Assembly (NCBI GenBank): GCA_019321725.1
Contig: CM033107.1
Location: 18,529,445 to 18,593,444 of the forward strand
Origin: Paulownia fortunei
Taxonomy: Eukaryota > Streptophyta > Magnoliopsida > Lamiales > Paulowniaceae
Length of the DNA: 64,000 nucleotides
Reading direction: 5' to 3'
This document shows, piece by piece, positions 11,870-23,381 of this stretch; position 1 is the stretch's first letter; every line of letters starts with the position of its first letter. The translations under genes and the position numbers were made by a program. The notes beneath the pieces were generated by a model. It ran no database searches. It was not told the origin of the DNA and saw nothing but the letters and a program-made list of their open reading frames with translations.

Positions 11870-12830
11870 AATTCCTTACTTATGAGTATAACTTTTTGCA
11901 ACCAGACATGATTTATAGGTCACTACCTCTTCATCTACTCCAAGCTTTTACTTGTAGACCTATTTGCAGCCAATGGGAATAATTTCCTATGGTGGGTTCA
12001 TCAAGGTCCATGTTGGAGTATATAGAGTCCATCTTGGACTGTATAGCTTTTTGCCACTTCTTTGACTCAATGTTAGACACCACCTCTCCATAACTTCTTG
12101 GATCATTATCCAAGGAAAATCCCTCTTCTTTGTTCTCTAAAAAAAGGTTGTACCTATTAGGTACCCTTGAGACCCTTTCGGATCTACGAATAGGTTGTGC
12201 CTCAGAGGGTCCAGCATTAGCTGGTATGTCATCTACTACGACAGTTAGGATGTTCTGTGGTTCTTGAACTTCTTCAAGTTTCACAACTTTGCCACTTCTA
12301 TCTAATATAAATTCTTCTTCAATGAAGGTGGCATTCCTCAAAACAAACACTTATTATTCCGAGGCATCGTAGAAATAGTATACAATAGACTTCTTTGGAT
12401 ACCCTACGAACTTGCATAAGTTGGATCTCATATCCAACTTACTTCCCACTTGCTGCTTCACATAAGCAGCACACCTCCATATCCTAAAGTATTTATAGGA
12501 AGGTATAGCCCTAGAATGAAAGAGACATTGTAGTGAAGCTCATTATGGATCAAACCACATTCAACAAGGTTCAATTCCTATACTCCGTAACTCTGTTAAG
12601 TTGTGGAGTAGCAAAGTCCACTGTGAGAGAATTCTATTCTCTTTTAAATAATCATGAAACTCTGTGGTTAAGTACTCATCTCCTCGATCCGATCGAAGAG
12701 CTTTGATAATTAGCTCAGTCTGTTTCTCCACTTGTCCAATAAATGGTGATTTGGTCATATTCTCTTGGAGGCATGACTCACATGTTGGCATTCCTTGCTC
12801 TTTCGACAGATCGAGCAATTGGGCCAACTT
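11870..12830 (-). pseudogene. Copia B integrase and integrase-RT linker
   Basis: The 12561-12827 block starts with a GAG-pre-integrase end (PTCESCLQENMTKSPFIGQ) and jumps directly to KALRSDRGDEYLTTEFHDYL. About 70-80 residues that usually lie between these motifs, including the first catalytic Asp, are missing, so a deletion has fused them. The 11931-12350 block (RRSERVSRVPNRYN) is the proline/serine-rich linker before RT. Non-functional. Confidence 0.8.
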
Positions 12831-13080
12831 GTGAATTCTCTTCTCAGAGATGTGACCAAATCTAGCATTCCATAAGAGTTAGGAACTATGATTATCTAAT
12901 TTCCTTTTATTTTATTGAATAACTAGCATGGAATTTGTGGTTGTATTAATCATTTGTCAATGTACCAATATCAAGAACCATGGAACATTTCCACCTTCGA
13001 TCTTTCAACCAAACTTTCTCTGTCCAACAGAGATTATGCTATTATTGTATTTTAGCACCAAAGAAAAATATTTAGAACTA

Positions 13081-14780
13081 CCCTAATTCCATCTAGAGTT
13101 AAGTGGATTGGTCCTTTAGCTAATTAAACAATATTTGCTTTACTCTGAAGCTGAAAGATAATCATTTTACTCTCATTCTTTGCAACTCTTTGAAAAGATG
13201 GGATCATATCCAATATCCTATTTCCAAGAACGATTGTCAACATTGATGGTATTCCTCTTGTCAACTCTTGCAACTTTTTGCACAGATAGGATCAATATCT
13301 AGTATCTAATACTTAAGAATTTTTTTGAATGTTGACTATTTAATTCAACAAAATTCAAATTTGAACCAAAACTCTTTCTAATTCAAAACTCTATTTAGAA
13401 TATGTTTCTAAATCATTAAGCTAGTCAATACTTGCATCTCTCTTCCAATACCCCATTATACCGTAGTAGTGACATGAACCAATCTTATCTGGATTAATCC
13501 TCTAGCTATGCCAGCTAGAATCTCCTATAACTCTTTATAGGAGGTTCTTCTTAAATAATTTTAGAAGGTTTCTCTACAATTCTTTATAGAATGTGTAATG
13601 GGAGATAGTTACACAATTCTTGTGAAAGTAGTTTCTACAACTATTTATAGAAACTCTCCTTTTGCACATTTCTTAACCTCTCAAATTTAAGAACCATTCT
13701 CAAAAATCCAGATACCCAAAAAACACCTTTTGCTGTATGATCGTAATCTTTAACTTCAATTTCAATCAAATATTTCTTATATGATTATTGTATATCTTAT
13801 AGATTTTTATTTTTATTTTTTGCATTAGATTGTCTAAGATAAGCAATTTCTTGTTCATATATTTTTCTGAATCATCTCACTCAAATATTCAGTTTAGTAT
13901 AAAAAATTGGGAGTCAATAAAAACTCAACAAAATTTACACAAATACTCCAGTAATTGATTCTATTTTGTACCCCATTTCAGTCAAATCAATTTAGCGCTT
14001 CTATTTTTCATAACTATGTAGTACATACCATTCCATCATGTTAAAATGAATCGGACTTTGTCCTACACAATTCAATTAATTACATAACAAATATAATTAC
14101 AAGATAAAAATAATTAGAATTACAATATTATTGAATGATTTCGATTAAATGGAATATGAACAACCCATATATAATATGAAATGTGATGGATTTGAATTTA
14201 AACCACGTCAATTTCTTGGACCTAATTTTATTAATTGACTATATAATTTTGTTGATCAGAAGATAACGAAATTTAAACCCGCCTTACCAACGTCGACGTT
14301 TATCTAATATTTTTTGCAAACTAGAGGTCTAGTTTCCTTGTATAATAGTCCTTTTTCCTACCAAAAGTGCACATTTTTCAAAGGTTCATACAAAATTTAC
14401 TGTTTAGTGAATGGGAGGGAAAAAAGGATAAGGTTAGTTCTATAGATTGGAATAATTGACTGAATTGTGTTAACCAAGTAGATTGGATACTATTAATATA
14501 CACTTCTAGTATACAACTTGAAGAGATCATTGAATACTAATACAAGTAATTCTTTGGTTGGTTACTAATTACAACATTTGGGTTTGACAATTTTTTTTAT
14601 ATACAAAAATTCAATATTTGAACTTTTACTAAATTTTAGAGAGAATGTACACCCCCAAATACACGCTTTAGAAAAATTCGATCGTGTGGTGTCCACAGCG
14701 TACTCGCATTCAAATTGAATACGCAACTTGTTCTATTTCTTATAGAATCAGCAACAACACATAGAGACCGATATTTTGTA
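13081..14780. other. No recognisable gene; decayed DNA with a hairpin cluster
   Basis: No reading frame of interest and no LTR boundary was found. The first few hundred bases may be a degenerate copia gag/protease remnant, because they continue from copia B without a break, but no motif confirms it. Four short inverted repeats lie at 13501-13655. Bases 14640-14780 are less AT-rich and unassigned. Confidence 0.5.
13501..13655. repeat. Cluster of four short hairpins
   Basis: TCTAGC/GCTAGA pair at 13501-13519 (6-bp stem, 7-base loop). CTCCTATAA/TTATAGGAG pair at 13522-13543 (9-bp stem, 4-base loop). TTCTCTA/TATAGAA pair at 13570-13591 with one mismatch. AGTTTCTA/TAGAAACT pair at 13630-13655 (8-bp stem, 10-base loop). 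The last three share a CTATAAA-like loop side, as if derived from one motif. Confidence 0.6.
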
Positions 14781-15567
14781 CAGCTTTGTGTATAATCTTA
14801 TCAAGGGATTATATGGAGGCATGTTGAGGCAAAGATGAATGCATTTAGGGGTATGAGCAAGGTATTGTGCAAGAAACCATCACAACTCATGTTGATGAAA
14901 AGAAACAAGTTTGTGGGTTGTAAAAACAAAAGAACAAGAAATAAAGCCTTGGAATTCATGAAAAAAAAAAGAAAAGAAAAAAAGAAAAAAAAGTGAAAAA
15001 GAAAAGAAGTAAAAGAAAAAAAAAGAGTGAAGAGCGTGACTCCCAAATGAAAAATAAAAAGAATTAGGGAAGAATCAAAAAATGGAGGAGAGAAAAGATG
15101 TTGAAGTGGGAAAAAACTTGGCTCTCTTGTTTTGTGTCCTTTCATTGTAAGCCAATACCTAGGTCTCACGTTATAAGCTTACTGAAATCCTTCGGATCTA
15201 AGGTTGCAAGTGTCTACATTAGTGGAGAAGTTGTATGAAAAGTAAGCCTATGGAACACCTAGAACTCCTTTGTTTAGATCATGAGAGTCATTGGTTGTGA
15301 AATTCATACCTAAGATGCATGCATGAAACTTGAGCTTGAGACTTCACATACACACATTTTGAATTCATAACTACATTAATGAAGCACAAGTTTTGCAGTG
15401 TCATTCGAACAACTTTGTAATAACCTTTAGATTTATGTGCAATAAAGATTAATGAGGCATTTGAATTGTTAGATCAAGCTTAGTAATTCATGATCAGAGT
15501 ATGAGCTTATGATTGTTTGATTTTGAGTTTTGTTCAAGGACAAGCAAATAGTAAGTTTGGGGGTAGT
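14781..15567 (+). mobile_element. Gypsy 3' internal region (non-coding) with polypurine tract
   Basis: The stretch has no open frame. It ends in AAGGACAAGCAAATAGTAAG followed by TTTGGGGGTAG, the arrangement that precedes 3' LTRs of plant Athila/Tat elements. A long A/G-only run at about 14955-15035 is typical of the 3' untranslated part of such elements. The left limit is uncertain. The coding part of this element is not present in the window. Confidence 0.65.
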
Positions 15568-17795
15568 TGATAGGCTCAGAAATTATAACATTTCTGGCAT
15601 CTCCATGGGCATAATTACACATCTTATTGTCTTACAATTGATACAATTATGCTTTATTTTGTGACAATGTTGTGTAGGGACTAAAAATAAAGAATGGAGT
15701 GAAGACCTGGTGAAAAATGGCTAAGATTGGACAAAAAGGAACATGCGCCGTGACACCCCCCCCCAATGATGTCGTGGCATGAGCATAAAAAATTGGGCAG
15801 TGAGTGCTGATTTTTGTGGTGCCACAGCGCCGGATGAAGGAAAACTCGCATCACGGCGCTGGATAAAGAAAAACTCACGCCGCGGTGTGGGTGCCCAAAA
15901 TTGGATAGTGAGCAGCCTTTTTTGAAGCACTGCGACACCCCTTATATGGCGCTGCGATGCCTGAGGAACACAGAATTTTGTGCCGTAGTTCCTAATCTTA
16001 GCACCACGGCACCAATGGTGTAGACATGAAAACAAATAGCTATGAAATTTTGAGGGATAAGTGGCAATCCAATCTATGCATAAAATGTTTCTTGTTATAC
16101 ACCACTATACCCTCACACACCATGTGAGACTCTATTAGATACACTATATACACACAATTATATCACACAAATGATAGATATACACATGCTTACACATAAG
16201 TGTCCTAAACAACACACGAGATACACATGATTCAACACACAATTCATCACTCATACACACTACAATCTAAAATTCTCTCACATGTTTTCTCTATATCCAA
16301 AACACCCATTCTTCTATTTTTCTTCACACACTACACCAAAACATACACACAACCATCATCAAGGAGTGGGGAATCAAGACAAAGGGAAGAAGAAGCTTCA
16401 TTGGGCATTGAAGGTCTTGAAGAAGAAGTGAAGAATTATTTAGTGATTGGACAGTGAGCAGCTTTTTTTGAAGCACTGCGACACCCCTTATATGGCGCTG
16501 CGATGCCTGAGGAACACAAAATTTTGTGCCGTAGTTCCTAATCTTAGCACCACGGCACCAATAGTGTAGACATGAAAACAAATAGCTGTGAAATTTTGAG
16601 GGATAAGTGGCAATCCAATCTATGCATAAAATGTTTCTTGTTATACATCACTATACCCTCACACACCATGCGAGACTCTATTAGATACACTATATACACA
16701 CAATTATATCACACAAATGATAGATATACACATGCTTACACATAAGTGTCCTAAACAACACACGAGATACACATGATTCAACACACAATTCATCACTCAT
16801 ACACACTACAATCTAAAATTCTCTCACATGTTTTCTCTACATCCAAAACACCTATTCTTCCATTTTTCTTCACACACTACACCAAAACATACACGCAACC
16901 ATCATCAAGGAGTGGGGAATCATGACAAAGGGAAAAAGAAGCTTTATTGGGCATTGAAGATCTTGAAGAAGAAGTGAAGAATTATTTAGTAATTGTAACT
17001 TCTACTTTAATTTATTTATTTATTTTGTTTAGTATTGAGAGATTTGTAAGAATCATATTGTTAAAAAATACTTGGTACTAGTTTAATTTCAATATGAGCT
17101 AAAATTCTTTTGACAAGGCTTGGAAAGTCATTTCTATAAATTTATGAATTATTAACTTGTAAGTGATGTGGATGATTGTTAATATGTGATGAGCATGCAC
17201 TATGTTTCTAATGCTTCTTGAAATTTGGTCAGTTTTGAGATGAACGTTGTTGTTGTGATAGAGACCGGAAGGTAGTGTCACAATAAGTACTCGTGTAGTG
17301 TATGTCATGGGCTAGGTTACTATAGGAATATAGGAGTTATCACACACAGTAGTCATAGGCTTGACTGTCGAAAGTTAGAGAAAATCACACACCTAATGCA
17401 TTATTGGATAGTAGAACTTGTGTAGGAATATAGCGATTGCTTTCTAGTAATAAGTGTGGTAAATCTTGGAAAAAAGTATCACAGCAAATCAGAAGTTTCC
17501 ATTGTCACACAATTTAATGTCAATCCTATTCACTAACTTGTAATAATTCACAAAGCAATAAAACAGCAATCCAACACCTTAGAACTTCTACACCTAAGTC
17601 TAAATCCCTTATTTTTCTTGGTTGTTTTTGTGGTTTATTATTGTTAATTTTTTAGCTTTCAATTCAATCAACCAAACTTTCGATAGGTTAAATATAGTTG
17701 GATTGTCTATACTTCGGTATCTACTCACATACTCTCTAAGGACACGACATCTATATACACTTGTAGAATTAGATTGCATTTAAGTGCAAACCACA
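15568..17795 (+). repeat. Gypsy LTR (family distinct from Gy1 and Gy2)
   Basis: It starts TGATAGGCTCAG right after the polypurine tract (15551-15566). It contains a 546-bp tandem duplication. The 3' edge is put near 17795, after GGACACGACATC and TTTAAGTGCAAACC, which resemble LTR ends of related elements; this edge is approximate. The first 350 bases are unusually GC-rich for the window (GCGCCGTGACACCCC and similar). Confidence 0.65.
15901..16992. repeat. 546-bp tandem duplication within a gypsy LTR
   Basis: The segment starting TTGGATAGTGAGCAGC at 15901 recurs as TTGGACAGTGAGCAGC at 16447, an offset of 546. It ends at about 16992 with GAAGAATTATTTAGTAATTG. The shared ATTGG at both edges is microhomology expected from slippage or unequal exchange. 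The two copies differ only by scattered single bases. Confidence 0.92.
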
Positions 17796-18017
17796 CCAAT
17801 AGCCTCCATACACGAGGATCATATACCCAGCATAAGCCCCTTATGATTGTCATCTAAATATCCTTATTAAAGATAATGTTCAAATGGAGTGAGTATCCTT
17901 GGCAGAAAATATAAAAAATCTACTAATAAAGCCCCTGGTTTAGAGAGTATTTAAAGGACATCTTGAGAAAATGGCTCTTAGATACATGGGCAATTAGCTC
18001 TAGGTCAAGTGGAAGAT
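17796..18017 (+). pseudogene. Copia RNase H C-terminus and polypurine tract (copia G)
   Basis: On the plus strand, at about 17895-18000, the frame reads GHLEKMALRYMGN after decayed codons for ENIKNLLIKPLV. This matches the C-terminus of copia pol. AGGTCAAGTGGAAGAT then precedes the LTR as polypurine tract. Bases 17800-17870 (GCCTCCATACACGAGGATC) instead resemble the interior of the copia LTR family in the opposite orientation, so they may be a separate scrap. Confidence 0.7.
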
Positions 18018-20011
18018 TGTTAAAGTAATACCCATCGAGCCAATTAGTGGTGACTTTTATACTCTTATAAAAATAATATTATTCATGATTTTTGTTAATA
18101 AAAGGCATTTTATTCATCTTTAATTGTATTAGCAATTAGATAAAGTTCTTAGATTATAAATAGCTATGGGGCATGGTCGCACATATGATGACAATCATAG
18201 AACATACCTATATATCTTTGACCGTAAAACTTGCTTCGATTTAGGGGTTCATTTGGATAGGATATTGATAAGTCCGATAGACACACACACAATATATGCT
18301 CAAAATGATGATGCCTCATTCCATAGGCATCAACATGGGGATGCTAGTGCATGTGTATGGTTACTTGTTGGAGAATAAGTAAACCAAATTGGCCTACGGG
18401 AAATTCTCAAATGGAAAACATTTGTTGAATGAGAAGTTTTCAGTTACGATAGTGCATTAATTTATCCTTTGACTTGAAGGCACCATGTTAGTCTTGTGCA
18501 CGAGATGATGCACTTTGAAGTATTTTTCGATTGCATGAAAATTAAAAGGTGTTTTCGTTGGGTGTTTAGTTTTTGTGTATGGAGGTTGATGAGTGACCAA
18601 CAAAGCATTTATCACCTATCTAGTAGAATAGGTTAATCTCCTATATTTTTATAATCCTTAATCCCAAATATCACCTATCTAATGATTAATCAAGGATTCG
18701 ATGTGACTTGAAATCAAATCATAGTTACTAAGTTAAAATATAGTTTCGACTAATAATCATTGTCCTAGACTTAATCAAGATATTAGTTGATGGAATGACT
18801 GTATTTGCATAGTACTCGTAACCAAAATAAGTTCTCTTGCTATTCACCTAAGACTAGGTAGTCAATATGTATTGCTAGTTGCTTTCCTTGACTTGTGAGA
18901 TTCTTGAAATTAAGGAGTTAATTCCATGCGAATTAATTAATTGGATTAATTAATCAAATTTTTTAAAATATTCATAAATTGAAAAACGTTGTAAGCCCAC
19001 TATTAGCTTAATTGTGAACCAAAGGATCACACACAAAATGGAATAACCCGCCTCTAATATAATTCTTTGATCCAATGTGTTGGTTTAAGTTAATTAATGG
19101 ATATTAATTAACTTGAATTAGAATTAATTTAAAAAGTTAAATTAATTCATATAGTTAAATAAAATAATTATTTAATTGGACCTAATTTGATTAGGGGCTC
19201 ATGGAAGTGAATTAAATAATTGATTGGACCAATTAATTAATGGGCTTTAAATTAATTAACTAGTTAAATTACTAAAAATTATTTCAATTGGGCCTAATTT
19301 GATTGGGCAGCCTCTTGGAATCAATTAATTAGTTAACTAGATCAATTAATTAATTTGAGCTTGATTAATTAATGGGATTAATTAATTGGACCTATAATTA
19401 ATTAAAAGTTAAACCCATGGTCTAACTAGGAGTCTTAAAGAGCAAGACAAAGAGACCTAGTTAAATTAGAAAATGATAGAATAAGGTGGGAAAGAGGGAG
19501 AATCCTAATTGGATTAGGGCCAGACCTAAATAGCTAGCAAAAATCAGCCATTCTCCCTCTCACTTTCTCTTAAATCTTCTCTTCTCCAACATACCAAATA
19601 GGGTTCCAAGCTTGTATTAATTCCATTTTCCAAATACAAGTTGTTTTTAGAATTGAATTGCATTCCCAATTTTAGATTAGGGACAAGAACTTTTATTCAC
19701 TAGCAAGGATCAAGTGTTCATAGACTTACCTGACATGTGGATACACTTGTAGGGAAGATAATTGGATTCCTACAAACCAGTTTCAATCGGGCTATTAGGA
19801 ATTTGGATTCTTTCGATCCTTACCTCAATCAGAGCGCTTTTAGATATAAATAGCGAACCTCATTTTTAATTGTTAAAGAAAATAAATCGAACGCAATCGA
19901 TTAATTTGTGTTGATTCCTATGATGCATATTTGATATGCCTGGTTTTATGTTTTATCAGAATTTTTAATTTTTCACTGCATTACCTATTTTGGGATATAC
20001 AAAACCCAACA
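18018..20011 (+). repeat. Copia G 3' LTR, plus strand
   Basis: It starts TGTTAAAGTAATACCCATCG and ends ACAAAACCCAACA, 1.99 kb. It is the plus-strand relative of the LTRs at 8702, 28467, 33118 and 48054, sharing the start TGTTA, the end CCCAACA and an interior GGAGGTTGATGAGTGACCAA block. TTAATTAA-rich DNA fills 18900-19400. No coding sequence is credible in it. Confidence 0.85.
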
Positions 20012-20599
20012 TTACTAGTGCATGCACCTATCATACGTGAACTCAAACCTTATTTGAATACCTATAAATAATCATACCCTTCATTTTGAAGTATGTCCAA
20101 TTCATTACCAATTTACTGCTTACAATTATCTCTCTCTCTATTCTCTTGCTCAATGTGTGATTCGAACATTGAAGATTTATTCGTATCGCAGATAGAAAAC
20201 CATCAAGTAATCAATCCCTGTTAATCACGTAAGAGGATTTGATCCTCGACAAGTCAGAGCATTCCAAATCACACACAACTATTTTATGCAACCTACACTT
20301 CCATTCAAGATACTATACGAACAGTTCAATATAGCTTATATTAATAGTTTCCAACTTGTGAAATAAGAAAAACAATTTTATGAATTTCATCTTCTTGGAA
20401 ATTAATGTACAATATAAATGTTAGTCCCTTTGTGAAATAAAATAAAAACTATGGTAGACATATTTATTTATTATTTCTACGGAGTACAATACAATTTACA
20501 AATTAAGGAAACCACTCATTTCATATTTTTTCTACCCTTTTAAACATATATGCCTAGAGGCTAGAAAAAGTGAATGGATAAACTTGGAACTTATATGTA
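20012..20599. other. Intergenic, 3' flank of the dynein light-chain gene
   Basis: No gene is visible. Minus-strand AATAAA-type poly(A) signals lie at 20463-20472, about 130 bases past the stop of the dynein light-chain reading frame, and could end its transcript. Bases 20012-20340 contain CCTATAAATAATC and a TCTCTCTCTC run; this could be an LTR scrap, but no partner was found. Confidence 0.5.
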
Positions 20600-20751
20600 T
20601 CAGATTTGGTCTAGTGCTCTTTGAACTTTGGTCTTGAATAACAAAATGTATGCCTTTTCCATTGAGAAGTAGAGAAAGCAGCCAGTGGAGTGGGTAACAA
20701 ATGAGCAGAAACTTGAGCCCACAATGCAATGCCAGGCCGGTCCATAAATTC
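20600..20751 (-). CDS. Dynein light chain exon 2 (out of frame with exon 1 as spliced)
   Basis: After the acceptor CGACAG the exon begins GAATTTATGGACCGGCC. In one frame it reads [20 protein letters not shown] and continues [20 protein letters not shown] to RALDQI and a TGA at 20600-20602, the conserved LC8 C-terminus. The exon has 152 bases, whereas an intact one would have 162 (54 codons). Joined in phase 0 to exon 1, it would instead give [11 protein letters not shown] and stop at 20611-20613 after 46 unrelated residues. Confidence 0.85.
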
Positions 20752-23381
20752 CTGTCGATTTATAATACACTAAGTCCATTTCCAAACTCATTTCTATTTT
20801 AGAATAGTTTTTATAATAAAACAGTACAATTTTTGTACCAAATTTAAAATTTATCTCCAAATCATCTATTTTAAATTTTATTCCAAAAAAAATATTCCTT
20901 GAATATTCTCTGTTACTCCATTTACAATAATTATTTTATATCATTAAATATCTATTTATAAGTTTTTTTAACATATTAATACAATTATTTATTCAAATTG
21001 TATTTTACATTTAATTAATTAAAATAATGTATTTTATTTATATAATATAATTGATAGTAAATAAAATAATATACATAAACAAATCAAATAATTAATAATA
21101 AGAAATAATTTTGTTGAAAAATATAACAAGAAATAGTTTTATTTATGTATTTTATAATTTTGTTTATCTATTTATAATTTTATATGTATTTCATATATAC
21201 ATATAAAATATAAAATACAAAAAGAAATTAATTCTTTAAAAAATATACAATTAGGATAAAATATAAATTTTTAAAATATTTTTAAACATAATAAATAAAT
21301 ATAAAATTTGTTAAACAAAAATTACAAAAAAAAAAAGAACAAGAAAAAGAGATAGCACAGCTACAATACTGCGCCACACTCTATTTTAATGCAAGAATAG
21401 CGCAACCTAGATTGATTTTTCTTAAATTTTAGCACTCAATCCTACATTTAGCACGGAGTTGGCTTTGCCCTAATAATCAATACATGATTAGACTTCAAAT
21501 GTTTTCTCAATATTTAATATTTTATTCTTGCTTAATTAGATGGGCACTTGGTTGGGAAAGATGTCATTTTCTTGGGTGGACAGGTGTTATGCTCTCGCTT
21601 CTTGCGTTGTCGTGCAACATAAAAGGTAAGTGGTTTTTACCATTTAAACCCCTTAATTTTGGATAGATTAAAAGCAAGATGCCCTACCCTCCTCCAAGAA
21701 TTGATCTGGGCAAAGATAACCAAGACTGAACGAAATTATATAAAATTTGGCCCAAGTAGTATAGGTGTATATAGGGATGTGAATATCACGAGTTGAAAAC
21801 CCCTAAATTTTGAATATCACCGGTTTAAATCGGGCGTGCCCAATAATATTCTACTTGGAATGAATTTTTAAAATTATAAATAAATTTAATAAGAATTTTA
21901 GTTTTTTATTTTTAAACACATTCTCTCAAACTCGTTCTGTTTAATTTTTTTTATATTTTTTAATTAATTATATATGTATTTATGTAATATTATTTTTAAA
22001 AAATATATAATTTTATAAAATTTCATTGATATTTTTTTTATAAAATATATTTTTTCATATTTAAAAATTTAAAATGGGTTTATCAAGTTCAACTCCCTAG
22101 GTATAAGTTCAAATGGATCTCAATTCGAGTTCTTACAAACTTGGGTGGGGCGGATTTTGGATTTTGAGAAATCCACTCAAAACCCGTCTTGTTGCTATCT
22201 CTCTACCTACACGTATTGCATATATCTCATTTGCACAAATATATGATTACCAGTACACCGAAAGTAGAAAAATAATACTAGTAATAAAATATTTATTTGA
22301 TAGTATCAAAATTATAATTACTAATATAGATCAAGTGAAAATTTATTATCTTACCACAATAATAAATTTTTACAATTTTAATAATAATAATTTAAGTTGT
22401 TATTATTGATAATTAGAGATACTAGTATAGAGACTATTATGTGATAATACAAATATAATCAGTCAATCATTATAGCAATTTTTGGTGTCATTAAGTTGTT
22501 ATATATGCGTTACTAATATGTTGCAAGTTATGTATAATTTTGATATTATTAAGTTTTAATAATGACAAGTCATAAACAATTCTTATCAATATTAAATTTA
22601 TAAAAATCAATACTGTGATAGAATAAAAAATTCTTATCACTCATAAGTAACAATAATTTTAGTATTGACAAGCATTAATCTTAGCACTATTATTCTTTTT
22701 TTCTTTTATTGATGATGTACCTCATTGTGTGACAGATAGGAACAAGACTATTTAAACTCCTTTATCATAAATGAGAATCATCTTATCTTAAATGCTTGGT
22801 TTAGAAATCTATGTCCTTCAAACAACAACTTTAAACACAGCAAAGGGCAATAGCTATAGTAGAATTAACTCTTATTTCAGCCACTTCACTTAATACTACT
22901 CCATTAAAAAAAAATTATCAACTGATTTTTTTGATCAATCTTTTTGTTTTCTTAGTGCGAATTTGAATAGTTAATTACGGATATAAAAGTAATTGGTTAA
23001 TATCAAAACCGCATAACTAATGTTAAGTTTCATTTTTTTTTTGGTTAATTTGCCACAGCATTATGCTATGGTATTGAGAGCTTTTGTTCGTATGCAGTTT
23101 ATTAGATACAAAATTTCAAAGCAATGATTACGATAAAAATTTCTTCACTCTCAAATTTATTATTGTTATTTCTCCACTCTTAAAATAATTTATTTTTTCA
23201 AAAATACCATGTGATATCACTATTTGTCAAGTCAAATTAAGATTATAATTTTGGGAATGTATGGGGAAAAAGGCAATGCAGAATAACTAGAAATAAAACA
23301 AAGTGAGATGAAAAAAAAAAAACAGAAAAAGAAAAAAAGCAATGATAAAATCAAACTAAAAGTGTGGTATGACAAGCTTAC
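20752..23381 (-). other. Large intron of the dynein light-chain gene
   Basis: This is 2.63 kb of very AT-rich DNA with consensus donor (GTAAGC) and acceptor (CGACAG) ends. It contains no recognisable retroelement domain. Bases 21340-21470 (ending CGGAGTTGGCTTTGCCC) resemble the terminal part of a short non-autonomous DNA element, but no matching inverted terminus was found. A plus-strand exon-like block at 21531-21625 is discussed in the findings. Confidence 0.75.

Larger units (their letters stand above)
8702..13080 (-). mobile_element. Ty1/copia retrotransposon copia B (3' LTR plus pol)
   Basis: The minus-strand order is integrase (about 12830), RT, RNase H, polypurine tract, then 3' LTR (10520 down to 8702). 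INT before RT is the copia order. No 5' LTR, primer site or gag could be recognised beyond about 13080, so the 5' half is lost or unrecognisable. The LTR family recurs at 28467-30736, 33118-35368 and 48054-50205. Confidence 0.85.

Noticed and set aside
14801..15169. Minus-strand frame rich in Phe and Leu, resembling a membrane protein
   Set aside because: It is the complement of an A/G-rich run in a gypsy 3' non-coding region; low-complexity translation.
15681..16581. Several minus-strand frames of 85-104 codons, two nearly identical
   Set aside because: They lie in a gypsy LTR, and the two similar ones arise from its 546-bp duplication.
18166..18378. 70-codon frame with His- and Asp-rich sequence
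   Set aside because: It falls within the copia G LTR and has no counterpart in related LTRs.
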